Below are positions 8,361 to 16,622 of a DNA stretch of 64,000 nt, one piece after another (positions within the stretch are counted from its first letter, which is position 1; each line of letters starts with the position of its first letter). The DNA comes from JBBDJB01 sp040880125 (GTDB lineage: Bacteria > Planctomycetota > Planctomycetia > Pirellulales > JBBDJB01), in the NCBI GenBank assembly GCA_040880125.1, contig JBBDJB010000018.1:186001-250000 (forward strand). Direction: 5' to 3'. Made by a program: the position numbers and the translations under genes. The notes beneath the pieces were generated by a model. The model ran no database searches. It was not told the DNA's origin and worked only from the letters and a program-made list of their open reading frames with translations.

Positions 8361-9800
8361 TTAAAGCGCCGCCCGGCGGCCGGGGTGAAGTTGCTCCATG
8401 CCGCACGCGCCGGCGGTGGGGAGCATCTTGCCGGGGCTGAGGCGGCCGTGCACGTTCAGCGCGGTGCGCAGCCGCTCCATGACGGCCACGTCGTCGTCGG
8501 TGAACAGGCGGTTCATGAAGTTGATTTTCTCGACGCCGATGCCGTGTTCGCCCGTGACGCTGCCGCCGCAGTCGATGCACTCCTGCAAGATCTCGTCGCT
8601 GGCGGCCAGCACGCGGCCGATCTCGTCGCCGTTGCGCTCATCGAACAACAGGATGGGGTGGATGTTGCCGTCGCCTGCGTGAAAGACGTTGACGATGCGG
8701 ACGCCGTGCGCGGCGCCGATCTCGGTAATCCGCCGCAGGATGTGCGGCAGCTTGGTCCGCGGGACCACGCCGTCCTGCGTGCAGTAACTTGGGCTGAGCC
8801 GGCCGACCGCACCGAAGGCCTGCTTGCGACACTTCCACAGCTTTTGCCGCTCGGCGGCATCGGCGGCTTGGCGGACCTCCCGCGCGCCGCACCCGAGGCA
8901 AAGCTCAATGATGCGGTCGCGTTGCGCGTCCAGGCCCGCCTCCAGCCCGTCGACTTCGATGAGGAGAATCGCCTTGGCGTCCAGCGGAAAGCCGAACTTG
9001 AACGCCTCTTCCACGGCGACCAGGATGCCCTGATCCATCATCTCCAATGCCGCGGGTATGATGCCCGCCCCGATGATTTCACTGATCGAGTTAGTGGCAT
9101 CGTCGACCGAATCGAACACGCCCAGCAGCGTGCGGTAGCCCTGCGGATCGCGGGTGAGGCGGACCCAGACCTTGGTGACGATGGCTAGGGTGCCCTCGCT
9201 GCCGACCAGCGTGCCCAACAGGTCGAAGCCCGGCGGATCGGGGGCCGCGCCGCCGATCTCGACGATGCTGCCATCGGCCATCACGGCCTGGACGCCCAGC
9301 ACATGGTTGGTCGTCACGCCGTACTTGAGCGTGTGCGGCCCGCCGGAGTTGGTGGCGACGTTGCCGCCGATCGTGCAGGCGCCCTGGCTGGAGGGGTCCG
9401 GAGCGTAGTGATACCCGGTGCCGCGGAGGGCCTTGGTGAGCCAGACGTTGACCACGCCCGGCTCGACCACGGCATAGCGGTCTCGGAGATTGATTTCGAG
9501 TATGTTCTTCATCCGCGTCAGGACGATCATCACGCCGCCGCCGACCGGCAGGCATCCACCGGAGAGGCTTGTACCGGCGCCGCGCGGCAGAAACGGCAGA
9601 TCGAAGCGATTGCAGATGCGGACCACCTCGGCCACCTCTTCGGTGGTGCGGGGAAAGACGGCCGCGTCCGGCGAGTTCTTTTCGATCACGAAGCCGTCGC
9701 ACTCGTACACCACCAGATCTGAATGCGCAGAGAGAACGCTCTGGTGGCCCAGCAGGTCGCGAAACTGGGCGATGGCATCCGGCGAGATACGCGAAGTCAT
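8361..9800 (-). CDS. glcD: Glycolate oxidase / 2-hydroxy-acid dehydrogenase FAD subunit GlcD
   Basis: A 479-residue FAD-linked oxidase. The FAD-binding half has LPRGAGTSLSGGCLP and PSSQGACTIGGNVATNSGG. The C-terminal half ends with VFHAGDGNIHP and GSVTGEHGIGVEK, the usual signature of GlcD/D-lactate dehydrogenase. The frame is open another 105 codons upstream, but that extension is low-complexity, while the ATG at 9800 gives the normal family length and start, so I use it. First gene of glcDEF; an L-lactate-permease-type transporter lies beyond the divergent gene and could supply the substrate. It converts glycolate to glyoxylate or D-lactate to pyruvate. Confidence 0.95.
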   Translation of the reverse strand: MTSRISPDAIAQFRDLLGHQSVLSAHSDLVVYECDGFVIEKNSPDAAVFPRTTEEVAEVVRICNRFDLPFLPRGAGTSLSGGCLPVGGGVMIVLTRMKNILEINLRDRYAVVEPGVVNVWLTKALRGTGYHYAPDPSSQGACTIGGNVATNSGGPHTLKYGVTTNHVLGVQAVMADGSIVEIGGAAPDPPGFDLLGTLVGSEGTLAIVTKVWVRLTRDPQGYRTLLGVFDSVDDATNSISEIIGAGIIPAALEMMDQGILVAVEEAFKFGFPLDAKAILLIEVDGLEAGLDAQRDRIIELCLGCGAREVRQAADAAERQKLWKCRKQAFGAVGRLSPSYCTQDGVVPRTKLPHILRRITEIGAAHGVRIVNVFHAGDGNIHPILLFDERNGDEIGRVLAASDEILQECIDCGGSVTGEHGIGVEKINFMNRLFTDDDVAVMERLRTALNVHGRLSPGKMLPTAGACGMEQLHPGRRAAL

Positions 9801-10182
9801 GGCGGTGACGGGAGCGTTGGAGGAACTGCGAAAAGACCCCGACAACGGTTGATTATAGGGCCTTGAGGCCGGTAACGCGACCGGCCGGGCCTGCTCGGTG
9901 CGGGTGGCAGGGCAGGGAATTTGAAACCGCCGAGCCGTGGAGGCGACGAAAGGGAAGGGAGTGAAGGAAAAGGCAGGGGAGGGGACCGCGACGGCACGAC
10001 GAGCGAAATCGTCGAGATCGTGAAGATAGCTGAACTGGCGAGAATTCAATCGAGCCCAGTTACTGGGCGAGAGTGTGCGTTTCGTCGGCGGTCGACTTAC
10101 AATGGGCCCAGTCACGTGCCGGCCACCCCCTCGGCCGTTCGCTCGAAAACCTCACGTGCTCGATTGAAAAGGATACTCGACA
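9801..10182. other. Divergent promoter region, purine-rich tract
   Basis: Spacer between glcD (leftward) and the beta-propeller gene (rightward). The plus strand is strikingly purine-rich from about 9943 to 9990 (runs of GGGAAGGGAG type). No gene or hairpin terminator is seen. It should carry both promoters. Confidence 0.5.
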
Positions 10183-11301
10183 ATGAAACGATTCCACTCG
10201 CTGTTCTGGTGTCTGCTGTTGGTTGCCTTGTGCTCGCTGCTGCCCCAGGTGGCCGGGGCGCAGGAGGAAGTGCCGCTGCGGCGGCTGCTGTACGTCGCCG
10301 AGCCGGGCGTGCGGAACTATGTGGAGTTCGGCGGCCACGGGCTCTTGGTGTTCGACATCGACAATGGCCACCAGTTCGTCCGCCGCATCCCGACCGCGGG
10401 CGTCGACGAAGAGGGACAGCCGATTAACGTCAAGGGCGTCTGCGCCAGCGCTGAAACCGGGCGGATCTACATCAGCACGCTGCGGCACTTGATATGCCTG
10501 GACCTGGCGAGCGACGAGCTGCTCTGGGAGCGCACCTACGAGGCCGGCTGCGACCGCATGGCGATCTCGCCCGACGGCAAGACGATCTATCTGCCGTCGC
10601 TGGAACAGGACCACTGGAAGGTGGTCGACGCGGAAGATGGCGACGTGATCAAGCGGATCGTCACCAACAGCGGAGCGCACAACACGGTGTACGGGCCCGA
10701 CGGCCGCTTCGTTTATCTCGCCGGGCTGCGTTCGCCGCACCTGGTCGTCGCCGACACCAGCGACCACTCGATCGCCAAAACGGTCGGCCCGTTTGAGAGT
10801 GAGATCCGGCCATTTACCGTCAACGGCAGCCAGACGCTCTGCTTTGTGAACATCAACGACCTGCTGGGCTTCGAGATCGGCGACCTGACCACCGGCAAGA
10901 AGCTGCACCGCGTCCAGATCGAAGGTTTCGAGAAGGGGCCCGTCAAGCGGCACAGTTGCCCCAGCCACGGCATCGGCCTGACGCCGGATGAGAAGGAGAT
11001 CTGGGTCTCCGACGCCCACAACAGTCGCGTGCACATCTTCGACGCGACGGTGATGCCGCCCAAGCAGGTGACGAGCATCGAGCTGCGCGATCAGCCGGGC
11101 TGGGTCACCTTCAGCATCGACGGCACGCTGGGCTATCCCTCGACCGGCGAGGTGATCGACGTGGGCATGCACAAGATCATCGCCAAGCTCACCGACGAAG
11201 AGGGCCGCCCGGTGCAGAGCGAGAAGATGCTGGAGATCGATTTCCGCGGTAACAAGCCGGTGCAGTCCGGCGATCAATTCGGCATCGGCCAGGTGAAGTA
11301 A
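10183..11301 (+). CDS. Secreted YncE-like beta-propeller protein
   Basis: A 372-residue exported protein. An N-terminal signal peptide of about 26 residues ends at VAGA before QEE. The mature part is a series of beta-propeller blades of the YncE/NHL/WD40-like class, seen as repeated units such as SPDGKTIYLP, GPDGRFVYLAG, TPDEKEIWVSDA and SIDGTLGYPS. AAAGGA lies 9 bases before the ATG. It sits between glcDEF and the lactate permease; a role as periplasmic binding or redox-linked protein in that pathway is possible, but nothing in the sequence shows it. No cytochrome motif is present. The fold is clear and the function is unknown. Confidence 0.83.
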   Translation: MKRFHSLFWCLLLVALCSLLPQVAGAQEEVPLRRLLYVAEPGVRNYVEFGGHGLLVFDIDNGHQFVRRIPTAGVDEEGQPINVKGVCASAETGRIYISTLRHLICLDLASDELLWERTYEAGCDRMAISPDGKTIYLPSLEQDHWKVVDAEDGDVIKRIVTNSGAHNTVYGPDGRFVYLAGLRSPHLVVADTSDHSIAKTVGPFESEIRPFTVNGSQTLCFVNINDLLGFEIGDLTTGKKLHRVQIEGFEKGPVKRHSCPSHGIGLTPDEKEIWVSDAHNSRVHIFDATVMPPKQVTSIELRDQPGWVTFSIDGTLGYPSTGEVIDVGMHKIIAKLTDEEGRPVQSEKMLEIDFRGNKPVQSGDQFGIGQVK

Positions 11302-11350
11302 ACGTCACGGGCGCCCGCGTTTTGTGCTGGATCGTACCGCTTAATCAATG

Positions 11351-11387
11351 CGCCCTCTCCCCGGCCTTCTCCCAGAGGGAGAGGGCG
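11351..11387 (+). repeat. Palindromic repeat, family C (copy 1)
   Basis: An 11-bp perfect stem (CGCCCTCTCCC and its complement) around a CGGCC-containing loop. It lies 50 bases after the beta-propeller stop and just before the permease. It shares the CCCTCTCCCCGGCC core with copies at 14428, 26648 and 33054. Confidence 0.8.
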
Positions 11388-11437
11388 AAGACGGATGCCG
11401 CATACTCCGCGTTAGATCGAATCGGAGCCACCTGACC

Positions 11438-13240
11438 GTGAGTATTCCAGCCCTTGCGGCCCTGTCGTTGCTGCCGATCGCGGCGGTGGCGCTTTTCCTG
11501 GTGATCTTGCGCTGGCCAGCCAGCCGGGCAATGCCGATCTCGTACCTGGTCGCCGCTGGCCTGGCACTCGCGGTGTGGCAAGTGCCGGCCGTGCAGGTGG
11601 CCGCCGCGTCGGTGCGGGGGCTGGTCATCGCGATTGAGCTCTTGTACATCATCTTCGGCGCGATCCTGTTGCTCAATACGCTGGAGGAGAGTGGCGCGCT
11701 GCAGCGTATCCGGACCAGCTTTCGGGATATCACGCCCGACCGCCGCATCCAGGTGATCATCATCGCCTGGTTGTTCGGATCGTTTATCGAAGGCTCGGCC
11801 GGCTTCGGCACGCCCGCCGCGGTGGCTGTGCCGCTGTTGGTGGGGCTGGGTTTTCCAGCCATGGCCGCCGTGACCGCCGGTATGATCATTCAAAGCACTC
11901 CGGTTTCCTTCGGCGCTGCCGGCACTCCGATCCTGATCGGTGTCGGCACGGGCCTTTCGGCCGACGAGTCGGTCGTCCAGTACGCCTCGCGGCTCGGCTA
12001 TGGGCAGTGGTATGAGTTCCTTTCGATGATCGGCCTGAAAGTCGCCGTACTGCACGCGGTTGCCGGCACGTTGATTCCGCTATTGGTGGTGGCGCTAATG
12101 ACGCGCTTCTTCGGCAAGAACCGTTCGCTGGCGGAAGGCCTGGCCGTGTGGCGGTTTGCATTATTTGCCGCCTGGGCGATGACCATTCCCTACGTGCTGG
12201 TGGCCTACTTTCTGGGGCCGGAGTTCCCTTCGATGCTGGGCGGCCTGATCGGGCTGGCCATCGTCGTGCCGGCCGCCAAGGGGGGCTGGTTGATGCCCCG
12301 CGACGAGCGGCCGTGGGATTTCGACACGCCGGAAAATTGGGAGCCGGAGTGGATCGGCACGGCCAAGAAGGTCGAACTGACCGGCGGCCGACAGTACGGC
12401 CCGCTGATGGCATGGACGCCGTACGTGCTGGTGGCCGTGCTGCTGGTGCTGACTCGGCTGCCGCAGGTGCGCGTGGCGGGAAGCTCGCTGAAAGACTGGC
12501 TCAGTTCGGCGGTCATTCCCTTTGAGAACCTGTTCGGCACGACGATCAGTTACGACAGCAAGCCGCTGTTTTTGCCGGGCACCGTGTTTGTGTTCGTCTC
12601 GCTAGTGACGTTCTTTCTGCATCGCATGCACGCGCGGGAGTACGCCCGGGCGTGGCGGCGGTCAGCCCGCACGATGGTCGCCGCCTCGACGGCGCTGGTG
12701 TTCACGGTGCCGATGGTGCAGGTGTTCATCAACAGCGGCGGCGGCAGTTCGCCCTATCCGGAGATGCCCATTGCGCTGGCGGCCGGCGTCGAGCAGCTTG
12801 CCGGCCGGGCGTGGCCGATCTTTTCGACGTTCATCGGCGGCATCGGCGCGGCGGTGGCGGGTAGCAATACGGTTAGCAACATGATGTTCTCGCTGTTCCA
12901 GTTCAACGTCGGCCAGCGGATCGGCGTCGACCCGACGTGGATCGTCGCCCTGCAAGCGGTCGGCGGCGCGGCGGGTAACACGATCTGCGTTCACAACGTG
13001 GTGGCCGCCTCGGCCGTGGTGGGACTGGTCGGCAAGGAAGGCACCGTCATCCGCAAGACGCTGATCGTGTTCTTCTATTACGCGCTGCTGTTGGGCGGGC
13101 TCGGCTACGCCATCGTCTGGTACGAACGTTTCGGGTTGCTGAACATCGGCAGCGCCATCGTGCTGGCGGTCGCCGTGGCGGCGGTGGCGATCATTGCGGT
13201 ACGCCCGAACTCTGTTTCCCCTCGGCGAGGGGGCGGCTGA
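11438..13240 (+). CDS. L-lactate permease family transporter
   Basis: A 600-residue polytopic inner-membrane protein of the LctP/LldP/GlcA family, which imports L-lactate, D-lactate or glycolate with protons. Family hallmarks include GSFIEGSAGFGTPAAV near 115-130, QSTPVSFGAAGTP near 150-163, SGGGSSPYP near 445 and AVAGSNTVSNMMFSLFQ near 475-495. About 14 hydrophobic segments are visible. I choose the GTG at 11438: the frame continues 30 codons upstream, but that part is the family C palindrome and encodes no membrane sequence. Close to glcDEF, so it probably feeds that complex. The 600-residue length is slightly more than E. coli LldP. Confidence 0.92.
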   Translation: MSIPALAALSLLPIAAVALFLVILRWPASRAMPISYLVAAGLALAVWQVPAVQVAAASVRGLVIAIELLYIIFGAILLLNTLEESGALQRIRTSFRDITPDRRIQVIIIAWLFGSFIEGSAGFGTPAAVAVPLLVGLGFPAMAAVTAGMIIQSTPVSFGAAGTPILIGVGTGLSADESVVQYASRLGYGQWYEFLSMIGLKVAVLHAVAGTLIPLLVVALMTRFFGKNRSLAEGLAVWRFALFAAWAMTIPYVLVAYFLGPEFPSMLGGLIGLAIVVPAAKGGWLMPRDERPWDFDTPENWEPEWIGTAKKVELTGGRQYGPLMAWTPYVLVAVLLVLTRLPQVRVAGSSLKDWLSSAVIPFENLFGTTISYDSKPLFLPGTVFVFVSLVTFFLHRMHAREYARAWRRSARTMVAASTALVFTVPMVQVFINSGGGSSPYPEMPIALAAGVEQLAGRAWPIFSTFIGGIGAAVAGSNTVSNMMFSLFQFNVGQRIGVDPTWIVALQAVGGAAGNTICVHNVVAASAVVGLVGKEGTVIRKTLIVFFYYALLLGGLGYAIVWYERFGLLNIGSAIVLAVAVAAVAIIAVRPNSVSPRRGGG

Positions 13241-13417
13241 GATTCGCATCCGCAACAATTCGGAACGCGAGTTGCTCCCTGCTGTTTATGTGCGTGCAAA
13301 GCAAACGGCAGGGCGGGGCCCCGCCGTGGCGCTCCGCAATGGCGACAGAATGTCCCAGGCCAGCGGCAGAGGCCGATCATGGCGGGCTAAAACTATCCGC
13401 AAACAAGGAAATTTGCG

Positions 13418-13879
13418 ATGACTACTAACAGAATCCTTTTCGCAACCGACTATTCAAAGGCCAGCGAGGATGCGCTGCGAGTGGCCAGTTCGCTCGCTCG
13501 CGATACGGGCGCGATTCTGGTCGTACTACACGTCTCCAAGCTGGAAGAACAGCCGGAGGGCGAGTTGCTCGAAGGAACTCCCGAGCCGCCGCAACAGGAC
13601 TGGGACCGGCTTCACCAGGTGCAGCCCGATGGGGGGCAGATCCCGTGCGAATACCGCCTGGTCCGCTTCAAACCCCCCGGCGAAGCGCAGATCATCGTCG
13701 ACGTGGCCAAAGAAGAAGGTGTCGAGATGATCGTCATCGGCACACATGGTCGGACCGGGCTGTCGCGCCTGATCGCCGGCAGCGTGGCGGAAGAGGTGAT
13801 TCGTCATGCGAACTGCCCGGTAGTCGCGGTGCGGCAGACGTCGCCAGAATACGAACCGACACTCAACATCCAGGGCTAA
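13418..13879 (+). CDS. Universal stress protein, UspA family
   Basis: A 153-residue single-domain Usp with the ATP-binding signature G108-x2-G111-x9-G121-S122 (GTHGRTGLSRLIAGS), so it should belong to the ATP-binding UspFG/MJ0577-like class. It begins with the typical RILFATDYS strand. AAGGA is 8 bases before the ATG. Only four bases separate its stop from the next gene, a general-stress-type membrane protein, so they form an operon. An insertion rich in Glu and Pro at 42-62 is slightly unusual. Expected to act in the cytoplasm in stress or starvation survival. Confidence 0.94.
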   Translation: MTTNRILFATDYSKASEDALRVASSLARDTGAILVVLHVSKLEEQPEGELLEGTPEPPQQDWDRLHQVQPDGGQIPCEYRLVRFKPPGEAQIIVDVAKEEGVEMIVIGTHGRTGLSRLIAGSVAEEVIRHANCPVVAVRQTSPEYEPTLNIQG

Positions 13880-13883
13880 GCAA

Positions 13884-14420
13884 ATGGACCAGCAATCGGT
13901 GGTAGCCGTCTACGAATCGCGCGATAACGCCAGGGAAGCGGTGCACATTCTCAAGCGCGGCGGGATCTCGCACGACCACATCTCGCTTGTCGCGCCGCAG
14001 CAGCCGGGTGAGCCGGAGTCGATCGACGAACTCAAATTCGGCGATGATTCGATCCACGACGCCGGTGTGGGGGCGGGCGTGGGCGGGTTAGTCGGTCTGC
14101 TCTCCGGAGCGATTGTGCTGGCCGCCACCGGCGGAGGCGCGGCGTTCATCGTCGGACCGTTGGCGGCCGGAGCCACCGGCGCCATCGTCGGCGCGCTGCT
14201 CGGCGCGATGGAAGGCTGGGGCGTGCACCGCCACCGCCTGCAGGAATACGAAGAGGCAGTCCAGCAGGGCCAAATTCTGGTGGTTGTGCACGGCGATCCG
14301 GAGACGGTCAGCCAGGCGGAGCGCATGCTGCACGAGACGCAATCGAAGGAGATTCACATGCACGCGCGGACCGGCGACGACTCGCCTGAGGTCGACGACC
14401 GGCTAGGGAAGGGCAAGTAG
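13884..14420 (+). CDS. General stress protein with glycine-rich membrane segment (YflT/DUF1269-like)
   Basis: A 178-residue protein. Residues 5-40 (VVAVYESRDNAREAVHIL and so on) look like the N-terminal alpha/beta module of general stress proteins of the YflT/17M type. Residues about 55-105 are a very glycine/alanine-rich hydrophobic hairpin, then a second small alpha/beta module (ILVVVHGDPETVSQAERML). The tail is acidic and polar. It starts 4 bases after the UspA stop. The layout suggests association with, or insertion into, the cytoplasmic membrane during stress. The exact biochemical role is unknown. Two palindromic elements follow the stop. Confidence 0.75.
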   Translation: MDQQSVVAVYESRDNAREAVHILKRGGISHDHISLVAPQQPGEPESIDELKFGDDSIHDAGVGAGVGGLVGLLSGAIVLAATGGGAAFIVGPLAAGATGAIVGALLGAMEGWGVHRHRLQEYEEAVQQGQILVVVHGDPETVSQAERMLHETQSKEIHMHARTGDDSPEVDDRLGKGK

Positions 14421-14427
14421 CTTAATT

Positions 14428-14458
14428 GCCCTCTCCCTTTGGGAGAGGCCGGGGAGGC
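14428..14458 (+). repeat. Palindromic repeat, family C (copy 2)
   Basis: Stem CCTCTCCC / GGGAGAGG with a 3-base loop at 14430-14448, then CCGGGGAGGC. It begins 8 bases after the stop of the stress gene. Confidence 0.75.
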
Positions 14459-14488
14459 AATCTGGACCCTATCGATCAATCAGAGTAC

Positions 14489-14512
14489 GCACAGACAGGA
14501 ATGACTGTGCCA
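14489..14512 (+). repeat. Palindromic repeat, family B (copy 1)
   Basis: GCACAGACAGGAATGACTGTGCCA, an inverted repeat of GCACAG/CTGTGC around AGGAAT, found again at 25080, 25545 and 32831, always just after a stop codon. Confidence 0.75.
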
Positions 14513-14568
14513 TCGCCTGAATTCTTGCGAATTCGGCTACCGCGTAATATGCGGAAGGAGAAGATTCG

Positions 14569-14895
14569 ATGCCCACGGAACATGCACGCGAGCGACTGAA
14601 GCATGCGGTGGGGATCCTGGTCGACGAGCCGGGACCGATTTGCGAGCGGCTATTGACCGCCTATGTCAGCCATCTGGCGACGCTCGACACGAGCGAGTTG
14701 CCGCACTCGGTGGCTGCCGAGCTGGAACGCATCAAAATCGAACTGAGCGAGTCCGAAGTGCCTGGCGACACCGGCACCGCCAGCGGCCAGGTCCGCGCCA
14801 TGGACGACCGGCAGGCGTCGCGGACTGCGAGGAAGATATACGAGATGTTCCTCGAATCGCTCGAGATGGGGCCATACGATCATGAACACGATTGA
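14569..14895 (+). CDS. Small helical protein of unknown function
   Basis: A 108-residue soluble protein I do not recognise. It is acidic and predicted largely helical, with regular leucine spacing (HARERLKHAVGILVDEPG at the start, KIYEMFLESLEM near the end). No cysteine pair, membrane segment or signal peptide beyond Cys45. A strong AAGGAGA lies 8 bases before the ATG, which supports it as real. Its last 14 bases overlap the next small gene, so the two are coupled. It lies downstream of the UspA/YflT-like pair and may belong to the same stress regulon. Confidence 0.6.
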   Translation: MPTEHARERLKHAVGILVDEPGPICERLLTAYVSHLATLDTSELPHSVAAELERIKIELSESEVPGDTGTASGQVRAMDDRQASRTARKIYEMFLESLEMGPYDHEHD

Positions 14896-15085
14896 ACTGA
14901 CTACACGGGAGCGAGAACTGCTTCGAGACGTCGTGCGCGACCGGATTGGTTCGCTGCGCGAGCAGATCCACCATACGACGGTCTCACATTTTCACGATGA
15001 CCTGAAGGACACTGAAGCGGTGCTCCGCTCAGTGGTTGACAAGCTGGAATGCGACGGTTCGCGGCCGTCGGCGCCTCGCCCCTGA
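14882..15085 (+). CDS. Small helical protein overlapping the previous gene
   Basis: A 67-residue protein, mostly one amphipathic helical hairpin (TTRERELLRDVVRDRIGSLR and later DDLKDTEAVLRSVVDKLE). I do not recognise a family with certainty; the composition resembles small planctomycete stress-locus proteins. The ATG lies inside the end of the preceding gene (14-base overlap), a sign of translational coupling. A rho-independent terminator follows about 80 bases after the stop. Confidence 0.55.
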   Translation: MNTIELTTRERELLRDVVRDRIGSLREQIHHTTVSHFHDDLKDTEAVLRSVVDKLECDGSRPSAPRP

Positions 15086-15166
15086 CCCAGCGGCGGGGGC
15101 AGAAAAGGCCATGGTGCGATAGCTGATCTTTACAGACCCACGACGATCGCACACAATATGACAAAC

Positions 15167-15200
15167 GCGGTCTCCTTTCAGCGGGAGGCCGCAATTTTTT
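15167..15200 (+). terminator. Rho-independent terminator (before greA)
   Basis: A 9-bp stem GCGGTCTCC / GGAGGCCGC (one G-U pair), 8-base loop, then AATTTTTT. It ends the small-gene operon, but because it is only about 60 bases before the greA start it could also act as an attenuator in a greA leader. Confidence 0.85.
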
Positions 15201-15261
15201 GCGCCCCCAAGCGGTTTGGGTCAGCGCTACCGAGACCGCGGCCAAAGCTGTGAGGCATCCG

Positions 15262-15747
15262 ATGTCGTCCGACATGATCCCCATGACCCGTGCCGGCTTC
15301 GAGAAAATCAAAAAAGAGCTCGACCATCTCGAATCGGAGGAGATGCCGAAGATCGAGGTGCGGATCGGCCAGGCGCGGGCCGAAGGCGACCTGAGCGAAA
15401 ACGCCGAGTATCACGGCGCCCGGGAAAGCCAGGGCCTGCTGCAGGCGAAAATCAACCTGCTGCGCGACAAGCTCGCCCGGGCGAGCCTCGTCGACACCTC
15501 AAGGTTGCCCAAGGACCAGGTTGTATTCGGGGCCACAGTCGTGGTGAAGGACCTGGACTTCGACGACCAGGAAGAGTTCACGCTGGTCGGGGCCGGCGAA
15601 GAAGACTACGACCAGGGGAAGATCAACGTCACCAGCCCGTTGGCCCAGGGGCTGCTGGGCAAGAAAATCGGCGAGGTCGCCGAGATCGAAGTCCCAGCCG
15701 GCGTGAACCGCTTCGAGATTCTCGAGATCCGCTTCGACGAACAGTAG
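15262..15747 (+). CDS. greA: Transcript cleavage factor GreA
   Basis: A 161-residue GreA. The N-terminal coiled-coil has the family pattern MTRAGFEKIKKELDHLE, and the tip carries the acidic pair in ARAEGDLSENAEYH (Asp and Glu that hold the second catalytic magnesium in RNA polymerase). The C-terminal FKBP-like domain ends with KKIGEVAEIEVPAG. I start at the ATG at 15262; another at 15274 (MIPMT) is nearly as good, and the frame extends upstream through the terminator without domain content. It rescues backtracked RNA polymerase. Monocistronic here. Confidence 0.95.
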   Translation: MSSDMIPMTRAGFEKIKKELDHLESEEMPKIEVRIGQARAEGDLSENAEYHGARESQGLLQAKINLLRDKLARASLVDTSRLPKDQVVFGATVVVKDLDFDDQEEFTLVGAGEEDYDQGKINVTSPLAQGLLGKKIGEVAEIEVPAGVNRFEILEIRFDEQ

Positions 15748-15952
15748 CTTGGCTTATCCGTGGTAGCTGAATCGCAAGAATTCAGTCGTGGCACACGTGT
15801 CCTTGTCCCTGCATGTGCAATGCTGGAAGCAAGATTTCGCTCGGCCGTGGCTGAACTCGTGAGGATTAAGCCTTGCCAGGACCGGCTGAATTCGTACGAG
15901 CTGAGCAATAACAGACTCAAATTGTCTGCGCCACCGGTCATAAGCAGCGCCG

Positions 15953-16618
15953 CTACTGCAGCTCGCGGAGACGATCGATGTCTTCATGCTTGCCCACGAT
16001 CAGCAGGAGCTGGTCTTCGCCAAAGCGGAAGTCGGCGTCCGGGAAGATTTGCAGCTTGCCGGACAGAACATCCTTCACGCCGACCACCCACACGTTGTAG
16101 CGGCGGCGCAGGTCCGCCTCCCGCAGCGTTTCGCCCACGACGGCCGAGGGAACCGAAAACTCGACAAAGCTGTATTCCGGATCGATCGGCAAATAGTCAA
16201 CGATGTTGGGCCAGGTCATCCGGTCGGCCAGTTCCCGGGCGATTTCGGCCTCGGGGAAGACAACCCGCTCGACGCCCAAGTGCTTCAATAGCTTGCCGTG
16301 CTCCTCGGTCACGCCCTTGACGATGATCCGCCGAGCGCCGAGCTCCTTGGCGTGCAGCGCGGCGAGCAGCGAGCGCGTGATGTCCTCGCCCAGGCTGATG
16401 AAGGCGGCGTCGGCCGTCTTCAGCGAGATTTGCTCCATCGACTCGCGCTCCGTAACGTCGGCGATCACGGCCTCGTAGAGAACGTCCTTCAGCGCTTCGA
16501 CTCGATCCTTGCGCTGATCGACGCCGGTTACACGACAGCCGTTTGTGCTCAGTCGCGTGGCCAGCGCCGTGCCGAACGAGCCCAATCCCAATACGGTGAA
16601 ACGCTTTTTTTCCGCCAT
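15953..16618 (-). CDS. ktrA: Potassium channel regulatory subunit (KtrA/TrkA-type)
   Basis: A 221-residue cytosolic RCK subunit. The Rossmann motif GLGSFG is at 11-16, and Asp34 ends beta-2 (VTGVDQ), as expected for NAD(H)/ATP-type nucleotide binding. A TrkA_C domain spans about 140-221 (VPSAVVGETLREADLRRRYN). One RCK unit makes it the short KtrA kind rather than the double TrkA. It begins 4 bases after the stop of the channel gene, so the pair is one operon and one K+ uptake system. It gates the channel in response to nucleotides. Confidence 0.94.
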   Translation of the reverse strand: MAEKKRFTVLGLGSFGTALATRLSTNGCRVTGVDQRKDRVEALKDVLYEAVIADVTERESMEQISLKTADAAFISLGEDITRSLLAALHAKELGARRIIVKGVTEEHGKLLKHLGVERVVFPEAEIARELADRMTWPNIVDYLPIDPEYSFVEFSVPSAVVGETLREADLRRRYNVWVVGVKDVLSGKLQIFPDADFRFGEDQLLLIVGKHEDIDRLRELQ

Positions 16619-16622
16619 GCGG

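Noticed and set aside
8361..10115. Longer GlcD start at 10115
   Set aside because: The extra 105 codons come from a purine-rich spacer and are not found in the family.
10060..11277. 405-codon open frame on the minus strand
   Set aside because: It lies entirely opposite the beta-propeller gene and has no domain or ribosome binding site.
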